From DASZGL01 sp035938875 (GTDB lineage Bacteria; Chloroflexota; Dormibacteria; Aeolococcales; Aeolococcaceae), in the NCBI GenBank assembly GCA_035938875.1, contig DASZGL010000069.1, positions 26,476-90,475 of the forward strand: a stretch of 64,000 nucleotides of DNA, written 5' to 3'. Each line of letters begins with the position of its first letter. Within the stretch, counting starts at the first letter, position 1. Below, one piece after another: positions 55,560 to 63,744 of this stretch. Position numbers and translations under genes: made by a program. Under the pieces are notes generated by a model. That model did not search any database, had not been told where the DNA came from, and saw only the letters and a list, made by a program, of their open reading frames with translations.

Positions 55560-56984
55560 ATGCTCTTCCCCACGGTAGACTTCGCAATCTTCTTCGCCGC
55601 CGTGTTAGCGGTAAGCTGGGCGGTCCCTTCCTTCTCGCTGCGTTGGAAGGTGTTCATCCTCGGCGCCAGTTACTTCTTCTACGGTTATTGGGACTGGCGT
55701 TTCGTCTTTCTCATCATCTGCTCCACACTGGTCAACTGGGTCCTCGCCCGCCAGGTTGAGCGCACCGCGGGACGGCGCCGCACCGCAATCGTCGTCGCCG
55801 ATGTGGTCTTCAACCTCAGCGTCCTCGGCTTCTTCAAGTACTACGGGTTCTTCGTCACCTCGCTGACCAACGCGTTGCATCCGCTGGGCGTCTCCGCGTC
55901 GATGCCGCTGCTCCAGGTGCTTCTCCCCGTGGGAATCTCCTTCTTCACCTTCCAGGGGATGAGCTACGTCATCGACGTGCACCGCGGCACCGTCAAGCCG
56001 TCGCGGCTGCTCGACTTCGCCGTGTACCTGGCCTTCTTTCCCCACGTCGTCGCCGGCCCCATCGTGCGCGCCTCCGAGTTCATCCCCCAGATGCGGCGCA
56101 CCAGCTACCAGCGACGCATCGACTCGAGCCGGGCGCTCTTCCTGATCGTCAACGGCCTGTTCAAGAAGATGGTCATCGCCACATTCCTGGCGACGAACAT
56201 CGTCGACCCGGTGTTCGAGGCGCCGGGAACGCACAGCTCGCTGGAGATCCTGGTGGCGGTCTACGCCTACGCGGTGCAGATCTACGCCGACTTCAGCGGC
56301 TACACCGACATCGCCATCGGCTGTGCCCTGCTGCTCGGCATCCGCTTCCCCGACAACTTCAACGCCCCCTACACGGCGACGTCGCTGCAGGACTTCTGGC
56401 GGCGCTGGCACATGACCCTTTCGCGCTGGCTTCGCGACTACCTGTACATCCCCCTGGGCGGATCGCGGGGATCGCGCATCTTCACGTCTCGCAACCTGAT
56501 GCTCACCATGTTGCTCGGCGGGCTGTGGCACGGCGCGGCGTGGACCTTCGTCATCTGGGGGGCCATCCACGGCGCGGGTCTGTGCATCGAGCGTCTGGTG
56601 CGCTCGTGGCGCGGCGCGGCGACCGCGGAGAGGAGGCGAGTCCCGCGAGCGATCAGCGCGGTGCTCAGCAGGGTGGTGACGTTCAACGTCGTCTGCCTCG
56701 CCTGGCTCTTCTTCCGCTCCGACTCGCTGGCCACGGCGTGGCAGCTGCTCACCCGCATGGTCACCGCGCGCGGGCCGGCGCCGCTGGTGACCAACGCGGT
56801 GCTCGCCGTCATCGCTCTGGCCATCGCCGCGCAGTTCGTGCCCTCCGACGCGCTCAGCCGCGTGCAGTCGGCGTTCTCCCGCCTCGCCCCGGCGCTGCAG
56901 GGTGCCGGCGTCGCCGCCTCGCTGGTGCTCATCGGCGCCCTCGGCCCCGACGGGGTGGCGCCGTTCATCTACTTCCGCTTCTGA
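55560..56984 (+). CDS. MBOAT-family O-acyltransferase (AlgI-like)
   Basis: This 474-residue membrane protein has about ten helices and MBOAT features: the conserved PVGISFFTFQGMSYVIDV, YADFSGYTDIAIGCALLLGI, FWRRWHMTLSRWLRDYLYI, and the catalytic His in LLGGLWHGAAWTFVIWGAIHG. The order matches AlgI/DltB/PatA-type acyltransferases that move acyl groups across the membrane onto glycans or teichoic acids. A GTG 12 bases upstream is also a possible start. It is coupled to the SGNH gene (TGATG), which probably completes the O-acetylation. Confidence 0.9.
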   Translation: MLFPTVDFAIFFAAVLAVSWAVPSFSLRWKVFILGASYFFYGYWDWRFVFLIICSTLVNWVLARQVERTAGRRRTAIVVADVVFNLSVLGFFKYYGFFVTSLTNALHPLGVSASMPLLQVLLPVGISFFTFQGMSYVIDVHRGTVKPSRLLDFAVYLAFFPHVVAGPIVRASEFIPQMRRTSYQRRIDSSRALFLIVNGLFKKMVIATFLATNIVDPVFEAPGTHSSLEILVAVYAYAVQIYADFSGYTDIAIGCALLLGIRFPDNFNAPYTATSLQDFWRRWHMTLSRWLRDYLYIPLGGSRGSRIFTSRNLMLTMLLGGLWHGAAWTFVIWGAIHGAGLCIERLVRSWRGAATAERRRVPRAISAVLSRVVTFNVVCLAWLFFRSDSLATAWQLLTRMVTARGPAPLVTNAVLAVIALAIAAQFVPSDALSRVQSAFSRLAPALQGAGVAASLVLIGALGPDGVAPFIYFRF

Positions 56985-58120
56985 TGCGGCTCCGCAACCG
57001 CACCCTCCCCCCCAAGACCGCACGCCGGCTGGGCACGCCGCGCCAGATGATGATCACCGGCGCCGTCGGTCTTGGCCTTGCGGCGCTGCTCAACGCCGGA
57101 GCGATGGAGCGCTCCGCTGACGGATCGTCCTACGGACTGCGCCGCACCGTGTCGCTCACCGTGCTCCATCCGCTGAGTCGCGTCAGCAGCGCGCTGGGTC
57201 TCGACCGCCCGCGAGCCGCCCTCGACGCGCTCACCGGTCACGGCGGCAGCCCGCACGAATCCGGCTCGGGCGGCGACACCGTGCTCGCGTCGGGACCGGC
57301 GCCGTCGTTCTCGTCACGGCATGCGCCGGAGCTGGTGTCGACGGGCGAGCAGGGCCAGGTAGACGAGGTGCCTACTCCGGATCCCGATCAGCCCCCGGCG
57401 ATTCGCATCAGCCGTCACATCCCGGCGCACTACCTGCGCCCGGCGTGGACCGCTGAGCAACCGCTGCGCTTATGGGTCGGCGGCGACTCCGTCTCGGGAT
57501 TCCTCACCATCGAGTTGGTCAACATGGCGGGCGACACCGGGGTGATCAACGCCCACGGTCACTACAAGATCTCCACCGGGCTCAGCCGTCCCGACTACTA
57601 CGACTGGCCGGCGCACCTCGCCGAAGACATGGCGCAGTACGACCCCGAGGTGGTCATCTTCATGCTCGGCGCCAACGACGACCAACCGCTGTCGGTCGGC
57701 GGCGACGTCTATTCGTTCGGCAGCGACCAGTGGCGCGCCGAGTACGCGCGTCGTGTCGGCCGGGTGATGGACATGCTCGTCAACCAACACCGGCTGGTTT
57801 TCTGGGTGGGACAGCCGGTGATGCGTTCGCCCGACTTCAACGACCGGATGTCGCTGATGAACAACGTCTACCAGGCGCAGGCTGCAACCCGGCCCGACGT
57901 GACCTTCATCGACTCGCGGCCGACCTTCGCCGACGGCAGCGGCGCGTACGCCGATTACCTCCCCGATGGCGGCGGGCTCACCCTGATGCGCGCGCCTGAT
58001 GGCATCCACCTCACCGCTGCGGGCGGGGCGCGCCTGGCGCGGGCGGTGCTCGACGCGGTGCGCCAGCGCTGGGCCGAGGTCGAGGCCCCGATCAGCTTCG
58101 GCTCCTCGCGGACGTCGTGA
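56984..58120 (+). CDS. DUF459/SGNH-type O-acyltransferase partner
   Basis: This 378-residue protein has one membrane helix (ITGAVGLGLAALLNAGA), a Pro/Ser-rich extracytoplasmic linker and a SGNH hydrolase domain: GDSVSGFL (nucleophile Ser), FMLGANDDQPL (Asn), and PDGIHLTAAGGARLA with catalytic Asp/His. DUF459 relatives act with MBOAT proteins to O-acetylate glycans. Its ATG overlaps the MBOAT stop, supporting a two-component envelope-glycan acylation system. Confidence 0.85.
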   Translation: MRLRNRTLPPKTARRLGTPRQMMITGAVGLGLAALLNAGAMERSADGSSYGLRRTVSLTVLHPLSRVSSALGLDRPRAALDALTGHGGSPHESGSGGDTVLASGPAPSFSSRHAPELVSTGEQGQVDEVPTPDPDQPPAIRISRHIPAHYLRPAWTAEQPLRLWVGGDSVSGFLTIELVNMAGDTGVINAHGHYKISTGLSRPDYYDWPAHLAEDMAQYDPEVVIFMLGANDDQPLSVGGDVYSFGSDQWRAEYARRVGRVMDMLVNQHRLVFWVGQPVMRSPDFNDRMSLMNNVYQAQAATRPDVTFIDSRPTFADGSGAYADYLPDGGGLTLMRAPDGIHLTAAGGARLARAVLDAVRQRWAEVEAPISFGSSRTS

Positions 58121-58147
58121 CCTCGTCATGTCTTGTGTGAGTGGCCG

Positions 58148-59167
58148 ATGGACACTCTGCAGATATCCTGGCCAGAACAGATGAGCTTCATCAACGGCCT
58201 CCACGGCACCGTCGCCGTCCTCCTGCTCGCCGCACTGCTCTACATCGACGAGCTCGGTGTGCCCCTGCCGTTCGCCCCCAACGAGGCGCTGCTCCTTGTC
58301 GCCGGCTTGCTCATCGCCGGCGACGCCATCTCCCCATGGGTGTTCTTTCCTGTCGCCGTGCTGTCGATGTCGGCGGGGATGCTGACCGGCTACTCATGGG
58401 CCAGCGCCGTGGGTTCCGACCGCCTGCGCGCCTTCGCGGGGCGCCTGGGTGCGCGGCAGACGTACGACCGGGCCTCGGCTCGAGTGCGGCGGGCGACGCC
58501 TATGGGCATCGGGGTCACACGGCTCATCCCCGGGGTGCGCGTCTACGCGACCCTGGTCGCCGGCGCCGCCAAGGTCGACAAGCGGACGTTCTTCGCCGGT
58601 GCCCTGCCGGCGATCGTCATCTGGGCGGCGTTCTTCACCATGCTCGGCGTCCTCGTGGGCGTCCCTGCGGAACACTTTCTCCGCGACGTCGAGAGGCTCG
58701 CGGTGACCGGCGCGCTATTCGTCCTGCTCGGCGCGGGCGCGTATCTCGCGGTGCGCCGCGTTCCCTCGGCTGATGAGCGCCCGGCGGTGCTCGAGGAGGT
58801 TCCCGGCCGGCTGCGCATCGTTCTCGCACTGCTCGTCGACCTGGGCATCATCGCCACCGTGGTCGCCGGCTTCGACCGCGTCACGCTTTCAGCCCTGCAG
58901 CAGCTGCACCCCGCAAAGCTCACCGACGTCGCCATCCTCGTGTCAGGCGTCATCGTCCTCTACGTCGTGGCCACGCGCCGCGGTCCGGGAGGAACGGCGG
59001 GAGAGGGGCTCTTCGACGTCAGTTACCGGCGAGTGCCGCGGATTCGCCTCGACGTCAGCCACGGAGGAGTGCCACGGATTCGCGTCGGTCGCCACGATGA
59101 CGGCGACCCCACTGCGGAACCGGCGACTACATCTCGAGCGCGGGATAGTAGTTCTCAGCGCCGATAG
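58148..59167 (+). CDS. DedA-family membrane protein with C-terminal extension
   Basis: This roughly 339-residue protein has a DedA/SNARE-associated core: ELGVPLPFAPNEALLLVAGLLI, SAVGSDRLRAFAGRLG, and TRLIPGVRVYATLVAGAAK, with four to six helices. After the core it has two more helices and then a hydrophilic tail containing a duplicated unit (LDVSHGGVPRIRV-type). DedA proteins are linked to lipid flipping and membrane homeostasis. TTG (58133) and internal ATG codons are alternative starts. The 3' end overlaps the convergent redoxin gene by 41 bases. Confidence 0.82.
   Translation: MDTLQISWPEQMSFINGLHGTVAVLLLAALLYIDELGVPLPFAPNEALLLVAGLLIAGDAISPWVFFPVAVLSMSAGMLTGYSWASAVGSDRLRAFAGRLGARQTYDRASARVRRATPMGIGVTRLIPGVRVYATLVAGAAKVDKRTFFAGALPAIVIWAAFFTMLGVLVGVPAEHFLRDVERLAVTGALFVLLGAGAYLAVRRVPSADERPAVLEEVPGRLRIVLALLVDLGIIATVVAGFDRVTLSALQQLHPAKLTDVAILVSGVIVLYVVATRRGPGGTAGEGLFDVSYRRVPRIRLDVSHGGVPRIRVGRHDDGDPTAEPATTSRARDSSSQRR
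59013..59084 (+). repeat. Two-copy 36-bp tandem repeat in the DedA gene tail
   Basis: Two adjacent 36-base units, starting at 59013 and 59049, share most positions and encode repeated FDVSYRRVPRIR and LDVSHGGVPRIR motifs at the C-terminal end. It looks like a recent in-frame duplication. Confidence 0.75.
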
Positions 59168-60176
59168 CTCGAACGTCGCTGAGCCAGTCGCCGTCGTACT
59201 CCTCTGTCGGTCCCTGGCGGGGATCGATCATGCTCCACGCCTGCCGCCTGTAAGTCCAGTTGTCGGGCTGCAGCCGGTGCGCCTCGCGGAAGTGGGGCAC
59301 GGCGTCGCGCTGATGTCCGCTGCGGTGCAGGTGCTGACCAAGCTCGAAGTGCGCCGCTGCCATGGACGCCTCGACCGGGCGACCCCGTGAGCGGCGGATC
59401 ACCTCCTCCTCGCTCAGCGCATAGCGGCTTCCCGAGCCGTTGGCCACCCAGTCGCGGAGCGCGGCGACGTACTTCTCCGGCTGGATGCGAATCTTGCGCA
59501 CCTCCATGAGCGCTGCCTTGCGGCGCTCGTCGAGGTCCTCAGGGATGGGCATGTCGGCGAACGCGGGGCGAGCCGGCATCGCCGGTTCGGGGGGGCGGAC
59601 GATGGTCCCCTGCTCGTCGATCCACACCCCACTGGGGACGTTGACGATGCCGAAGAGCTCGTCGACGACGTGCCCCTCGTCGATCAGCGACGGGTGCTTC
59701 GGCTCCGCAGCCTCGATCCAGCGCCCGGCGCTCGCCAGGCCGCCGGTGTCCAGGGCGACGGTGACAACCTCGAGACCGCGAGGGTGCAGCTCCTCGCGCA
59801 GTGCCTGCCACCCGGGCAGGTCAAACCTGCACCCTCACCATGACGCCCAGGCGAGGAGCATCACCTTCTGTCCGTGAAGGCTGCTCAGGCTGAACGGCCG
59901 GCCGTGCTGATCGGGCAGGGTCAGCTCGGGGCTCCGCGCGGTCTCGAGGACGCGCCCACCCGCGGCCGGACCCATGGCCCACAGCTGGTGGGCATCGTCG
60001 TGAGCCAGGGGCATGCCCACACGCTCGGCGAAGACGCGGATGTCGAGATGCCCGTCGACCGGTTGCACCGGCAGCGGCACGCAGACATCGTCCTTGCAGG
60101 CGCCCTCAGGCTTGATCACCCAACCGGTGCGCCGCTGCAGCTCGCCTACGTCGACGTCGAGGGACTCCAGCAGCAT
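59127..60176 (-). CDS. Candidate selenoprotein: thioredoxin-like redoxin with in-frame TGA
   Basis: Conceptual translation through one TGA gives a single 349-residue protein in one uninterrupted frame. Residues 1-80 form an N-terminal domain. The redoxin domain then runs PDQHGRPFSLSSLHGQKVMLL, WASW, the TGA codon (residue 114), then GCRFDLPGWQALREELHPRG and VVTVALDTGG. It continues to a fold end at SGVWIDEQGTIVR. A C-terminal helical region with TPR-like features follows (HFELGQHLHRSGHQRDAVPHFREAHRL). The TGA sits exactly where AhpC/TlpA-like proteins have the redox-active Cys (WASWCGC). Read as Sec, the motif is UGC. Immediately 3' is a bSECIS-like hairpin. A nonsense mutation or sequencing error is possible but unlikely given the intact flanking frame and RBS (GAGAGGA). 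Confidence 0.75.
59804..59820 (-). promoter_or_regulatory. Candidate bacterial SECIS hairpin
   Basis: Read on the minus strand just 3' of the TGA, CCTGCC and GGCAGG form a perfect 6-bp stem with apical loop CGGGT. The loop begins 20 bases after TGA and has a G within its first two bases. Both features agree with published bacterial SECIS rules (loop 16-37 nt downstream, at least one G at loop start). A competing stem (GCAGG/CCTGC) overlaps it. Confidence 0.55.
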
Positions 60177-60215
60177 CGCCGTCCTCTCTGCTCAGACTTC
60201 TCGGACGTTTACGAC

Positions 60216-60240
60216 AAAGACGGCCGGATCACTCCGGCCG
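60216..60240 (-). terminator. Rho-independent terminator of the cold-shock gene
   Basis: On the minus strand CGGCCGGA-GTGA-TCCGGCCG forms an 8-bp GC-rich stem and is followed by TCTTT. It lies 12 bases after the cold-shock stop codon and before the redoxin gene, so the redoxin gene may need readthrough or its own promoter. Confidence 0.75.
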
Positions 60241-60252
60241 CCGTTGTGTTGA

Positions 60253-60459
60253 TCAGTCGGCGCGCTTGACGCGCGTCGCCCGCGGACCGCGATCGCTCGG
60301 CTCGACGTCGAAGCTGACCTTCTCGCCGACGCCCAGCGACTCGAAGTTCACCGCGCTGTCGAGGCCGCTGCGATGGAAGAAGTACTCCTTGCCATCCTCA
60401 TCGGCTGCGAGAAAGCCGAATCCACGGTCCGACGCGATCTTCTTGATTGTCCCATTCAT
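60253..60459 (-). CDS. Cold-shock domain protein
   Basis: This 68-residue OB-fold RNA chaperone has the RNP1-like DRGFGFLAADEDGKEYFFH and the RNP2-like FFHRSGL region, then FDVEPSDRGPRATRV. It binds single-stranded RNA and DNA and may melt mRNA structure at low temperature. The start lies downstream of a 44-base hairpin. It is between rpoD and the candidate selenoprotein gene on the same strand and ends in an intrinsic terminator. Confidence 0.94.
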   Translation of the reverse strand: MNGTIKKIASDRGFGFLAADEDGKEYFFHRSGLDSAVNFESLGVGEKVSFDVEPSDRGPRATRVKRAD

Positions 60460-60472
60460 GGGCTCATCTCCA

Positions 60473-60516
60473 CCTTCTCGAACTGAGACTGACGCGCGGG
60501 GGTCTCGGCGAGAAGG
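60473..60516 (-). promoter_or_regulatory. Hairpin in the cold-shock gene 5' leader
   Basis: On the minus strand CCTTCTCG and CGAGAAGG form an 8-bp outer stem. An inner GAGAC/GTCTC stem extends it after a small internal loop. The 3' arm abuts the purine-rich Shine-Dalgarno stretch (AAGGTGGAG) of the cold-shock gene, so folding could limit ribosome access. A thermoregulatory role is inferred. Confidence 0.5.
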
Positions 60517-60572
60517 AGCGGACGACCACGGCGGGCATACCCGACAATTCGGGGCTGCCCTGCGAGTCTACC

Positions 60573-61697
60573 CTATTCGAGGAAGTCGGTGAGGCGGCGG
60601 CTCCGCGAGGGATGGCGGAGCTTGCGCAGCGCCTTGGCCTCGATCTGACGGATCCGCTCGCGAGTCACACCGAAGCGCCGGCCGACGTCTTCGAGGGTGC
60701 GCTGGTGGCCGTCGATGAGTCCGAAGCGCAGCTGGACGACGCGGCGCTCACGCGGCGTCAGCGTGTCGAGGATGTCCTCGACCTCGGCGCGGAGCATGGT
60801 CAGCGACGCCGCATCCGACGGAGTCGGCGCCTCACCGTCCTCGATGAAGTCACCGAGTCGCGCGTCGTCCTCCTCGCCGACGGGGCTGTCCAGCGACAGC
60901 GGATCCTTGGCGATGCGCACCGTCTCGCGCACCTTGTCGGGTGTCACCCCCATCTCCTCGGCGATCTCCTCGTCGGTGGGCTCGCGACCGAGCTCCTGGA
61001 GCAGACGCCGGGACACGCGGATGTGCTTGTTGATCGCCTCGACCATGTGCACCGGCACGCGGATGGTCCGGGCCTGGTCGGCGAGACCCCTGGTGACCGC
61101 CTGGCGGATCCACCACGTGGCGTAGGTCGAGAACTTGTAGCCGCGGGAGTGGTCGAACTTCTCCACGGCGCGGAGCAGCCCGATGTTGCCCTCCTGGATG
61201 AGGTCCAGGAACGACATGCCGCGACCCATGTACTTCTTGGCGATGCTCACCACCAGGCGCAGGTTGGCCTCGGTGAGCTTGCGCCGCGCCTCCTCGTCGC
61301 CCTGCTCGATGAGCTGGGCGTACTCCACCTCCTGCTCCTTCTTGAGCAGGGTGACGCGACCGATCTCGCGCAGGTACATGCGCACCGGGTCGTCGATGGA
61401 CAGCGAGTCGGCGGCCTCGGCGGCCGCGGCGATCATCTCGTCGTCGATCTCGTCGACGGTGTCGAAGTCGCGATCGCCGTCGCTGACCTCGATCCCCATC
61501 TCGCGGAAGACGCCGAAGATCCGCTCCAGGCTGTCGGGGTCGACCTCGATCTCGGTGAAGGCCTGGAGGATGTCGTCAGGGGTGAGGTGCCCCTGCTCCT
61601 TGCCGCGGAGGATCAGGGCCTCGGCCGTGACCACCAGGTGATCGCTGGCGCTGGTCGAGGGCGCCACGGCAGTCACGGATGTCTTGCTTTTCGCCAT
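60573..61697 (-). CDS. rpoD: RNA polymerase primary sigma factor
   Basis: This 374-residue sigma-70 family protein has an N-terminal region 1.1-like helical part, region 1.2 (SIDDPVRMYLREIGRVTLL), region 2 with the -10-recognition helix (GYKFSTYATWWIRQAVTRGLADQ), region 3 (RIRVPVHMVEAINKHIRVSR) and region 4 with the -35 helix (RTLEDVGRRFGVTRERIRQIEAKALRKL). It is the housekeeping sigma or a close paralogue. The ATG follows no neighbouring gene closely. It is transcribed leftward toward the cold-shock gene. Confidence 0.95.
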   Translation of the reverse strand: MAKSKTSVTAVAPSTSASDHLVVTAEALILRGKEQGHLTPDDILQAFTEIEVDPDSLERIFGVFREMGIEVSDGDRDFDTVDEIDDEMIAAAAEAADSLSIDDPVRMYLREIGRVTLLKKEQEVEYAQLIEQGDEEARRKLTEANLRLVVSIAKKYMGRGMSFLDLIQEGNIGLLRAVEKFDHSRGYKFSTYATWWIRQAVTRGLADQARTIRVPVHMVEAINKHIRVSRRLLQELGREPTDEEIAEEMGVTPDKVRETVRIAKDPLSLDSPVGEEDDARLGDFIEDGEAPTPSDAASLTMLRAEVEDILDTLTPRERRVVQLRFGLIDGHQRTLEDVGRRFGVTRERIRQIEAKALRKLRHPSRSRRLTDFLE

Positions 61698-61739
61698 GCG
61701 CTTCTGACAATACCCCGAATTGCTATCCGGTCCGCGGGT

Positions 61740-62153
61740 TCAGGACTTCGACTTCTCGGCGGCGGGCTCCAGGGCCAGGGCGACCGAGTTGATGCAGTAG
61801 CGCTGCCCGGTGGGGGCTGGGCCGTCGTCGAAGACGTGGCCGAGGTGGCCGCCGCAGCGCCGGCACGTCACCTCGGTACGCACCATACCGTGACTGCTGT
61901 CCGTGTGGAGCTCGACATTCTCTCGATTAGCGGGCTCAAAGAAGCTGGGCCAGCCGGTGCCCGATTCGAACTTGGTCGACGAGCTGAAGAGCTCAGCCCC
62001 ACAGGCGGCGCAGTGGTAGGTGCCGTCCTGCTTGGCGTGGACGTACTCGCCGGTGAAGGGCCGCTCGGTCCCCTTGCGGCGGAGGACCTGGTACTGCTCG
62101 GGGGTGAGGCGCTGGCGCCACTCATCGTCGGACACGGGAAACTGGTCACTCAT
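61740..62153 (-). CDS. msrB: Peptide-methionine (R)-S-oxide reductase
   Basis: MsrB reduces methionine-R-sulfoxide in proteins. The 137-residue enzyme has CAACGAELF and CRRCGGHLGHVF zinc motifs, GTGWPSFFEP, and the catalytic Cys in GQRYCINSVAL. It has the Cys form, not the Sec form. The ATG starts MSDQFPVSDDEW; upstream in-frame residues are not conserved. It lies upstream of rpoD and close to the candidate redoxin selenoprotein, both linked to oxidative repair. Confidence 0.96.
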   Translation of the reverse strand: MSDQFPVSDDEWRQRLTPEQYQVLRRKGTERPFTGEYVHAKQDGTYHCAACGAELFSSSTKFESGTGWPSFFEPANRENVELHTDSSHGMVRTEVTCRRCGGHLGHVFDDGPAPTGQRYCINSVALALEPAAEKSKS

Positions 62154-62202
62154 ACATAGCTCAGAATATCCACCTCGCCGTCTCGTCAACCAAGGTGCAC
62201 GT

Positions 62203-63693
62203 ATGGCAAACGACCGGCTCACGGCCCTGGATACGACGTTCCTCCACCTCGAGGATGGCTCGACCTCACACATGCACCTCGGCGGGGTGATGCTCTTCGA
62301 GGGCGACCCCCCCGCCTACGACGACCTCATCGTCGCCATCGAGAGGCGCCTCCACCTGGTGCCTCGGTACCGCCAGCGGCTGGTCTTCCCCCCATTCCGG
62401 CTGGCCGAGCCCGAGTGGGCCGACGATCCCCACTTCAACCTCGAGTTCCACGTCCGGCACACGGCGCTGCCCCGGCCCGGCGGCGAGCGTCAGCTGCGCG
62501 CCCTGGCGGGACGGGTCTTCTCTCAGCGCATGGACCGCGACCGCCCGCTCTGGGAGATGTGGCTGGTGGAGCGCGTCGAGGGCAATCGCTTCGCGGTGAT
62601 CAGCAAGACCCACCACGCCCTCGTCGACGGCATCTCCGGTGTCGACATCGCCACCGTGTTGTTCGACCCCGAGCCGGTCGCCGCCGACGCCGGCAGGCCG
62701 CCACGGCCCTGGATACCCCGGCCGCTGCCGCCGCCCGCGGAGGCGTTCGCCAGCTCCGTGGCTCACAGCGTCCTCGCCCCCGCAGCCGCGGTGCGCTCCG
62801 CGCTGGACCGTGCCAGCCGGCCGGCGGAGCTGCTCGACGCCGCGATGACCGCCGCGGGTGGGATGCGCGCCATGCTTTCGACCGTGCTGCACCCGGCGCC
62901 GCCGACGCCGTACAACGTCCCCATCGGGCCCCACCGTCGTTTCACCTGGGTCGACAGCCAGCTCGATGAAGTCAAAGGTGTCAAGAACGCGCTGGGAGGC
63001 ACGGTCAACGACGTCGTCCTCGCCGCCGTCTCCGGCGCGCTCCGCCGGCACCTGCGACGCCGCGGCGTCGACGTCGACGACCTCGCGCTGATCGCCATGG
63101 TGCCGGTCAGTGTGCGCAGCGACATCGAGCGCGGCGCGCTGGGCAACAAGGTCTCGTCGATGTTCGCGCCGCTGCCGGTCAACATCGCCGACCCGGTGGA
63201 GCGTCTGCACAAGGTCAGCGACTCGATGCGCGGACTCAAGGAGGGCGGTCAGGCGGTCGGCGCGGCGATGCTCACCCAGATCAGCGGCCTCGCCCCGCCA
63301 ACGATCCTCGCCCAGGCAACGCGACTCGCGGCCGCTTCGCGGACCTTCAACCTCACGGTGACCAACGTCCCCGGGCCGCAGATCCCCTTCTACATGTTGG
63401 GCCACAAGCTGCTCGAGATCGCCCCATTCGTGCCGCTCGCCGCCGAACACGCGCTGGGCATCGCCATCATCAGCTACAACGGCAACCTCTGCTTCGGGCT
63501 CGCCGGCGACTACGACGTGCTCCACGACATCGAGGACGTCGCCCGCGACCTCCGCGCCGAACTGCGCGCACTGGTTGCCGCGGCGGGCGGCAACCACGAC
63601 AAGCCGAGCAGGGCCAAGGCCCGTCCGGTGGAAAAGCCTGCGGTCAAGTCGTCGACGCGCAAAGGAGGCTCGCGCGCCCCGGTCGCGCGTTGA
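62203..63693 (+). CDS. Wax ester synthase/diacylglycerol acyltransferase
   Basis: This 496-residue protein belongs to the WS/DGAT family, which makes triacylglycerol or wax esters from acyl-CoA. The N-terminal domain has MANDRLTALDTTFLHLED and the catalytic HHxxxDG motif THHALVDGISGVD (His-His and Asp). The C-terminal domain has GNKVSSMFAPLPV, TVTNVPGPQIPFYMLG and NGNLCFGLAGDYD. The last 40 residues are a Lys/Arg/Pro-rich tail. It is divergent from msrB. Neutral-lipid storage of this type is common in actinobacteria. Confidence 0.9.
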   Translation: MANDRLTALDTTFLHLEDGSTSHMHLGGVMLFEGDPPAYDDLIVAIERRLHLVPRYRQRLVFPPFRLAEPEWADDPHFNLEFHVRHTALPRPGGERQLRALAGRVFSQRMDRDRPLWEMWLVERVEGNRFAVISKTHHALVDGISGVDIATVLFDPEPVAADAGRPPRPWIPRPLPPPAEAFASSVAHSVLAPAAAVRSALDRASRPAELLDAAMTAAGGMRAMLSTVLHPAPPTPYNVPIGPHRRFTWVDSQLDEVKGVKNALGGTVNDVVLAAVSGALRRHLRRRGVDVDDLALIAMVPVSVRSDIERGALGNKVSSMFAPLPVNIADPVERLHKVSDSMRGLKEGGQAVGAAMLTQISGLAPPTILAQATRLAAASRTFNLTVTNVPGPQIPFYMLGHKLLEIAPFVPLAAEHALGIAIISYNGNLCFGLAGDYDVLHDIEDVARDLRAELRALVAAAGGNHDKPSRAKARPVEKPAVKSSTRKGGSRAPVAR

Positions 63694-63744
63694 CAGCGGA
63701 CGGACGCCCATCTTTGGCGGCTCCGGCGGCCTGTCGCCGGCGTC

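Noticed and set aside
59127..60176. Interpretation of the redoxin TGA as an ordinary pseudogene
   Set aside because: The frame is otherwise intact on both sides, the TGA sits at the exact redox Cys position, and a bSECIS-like hairpin follows. A nonsense mutation remains possible but is less likely.
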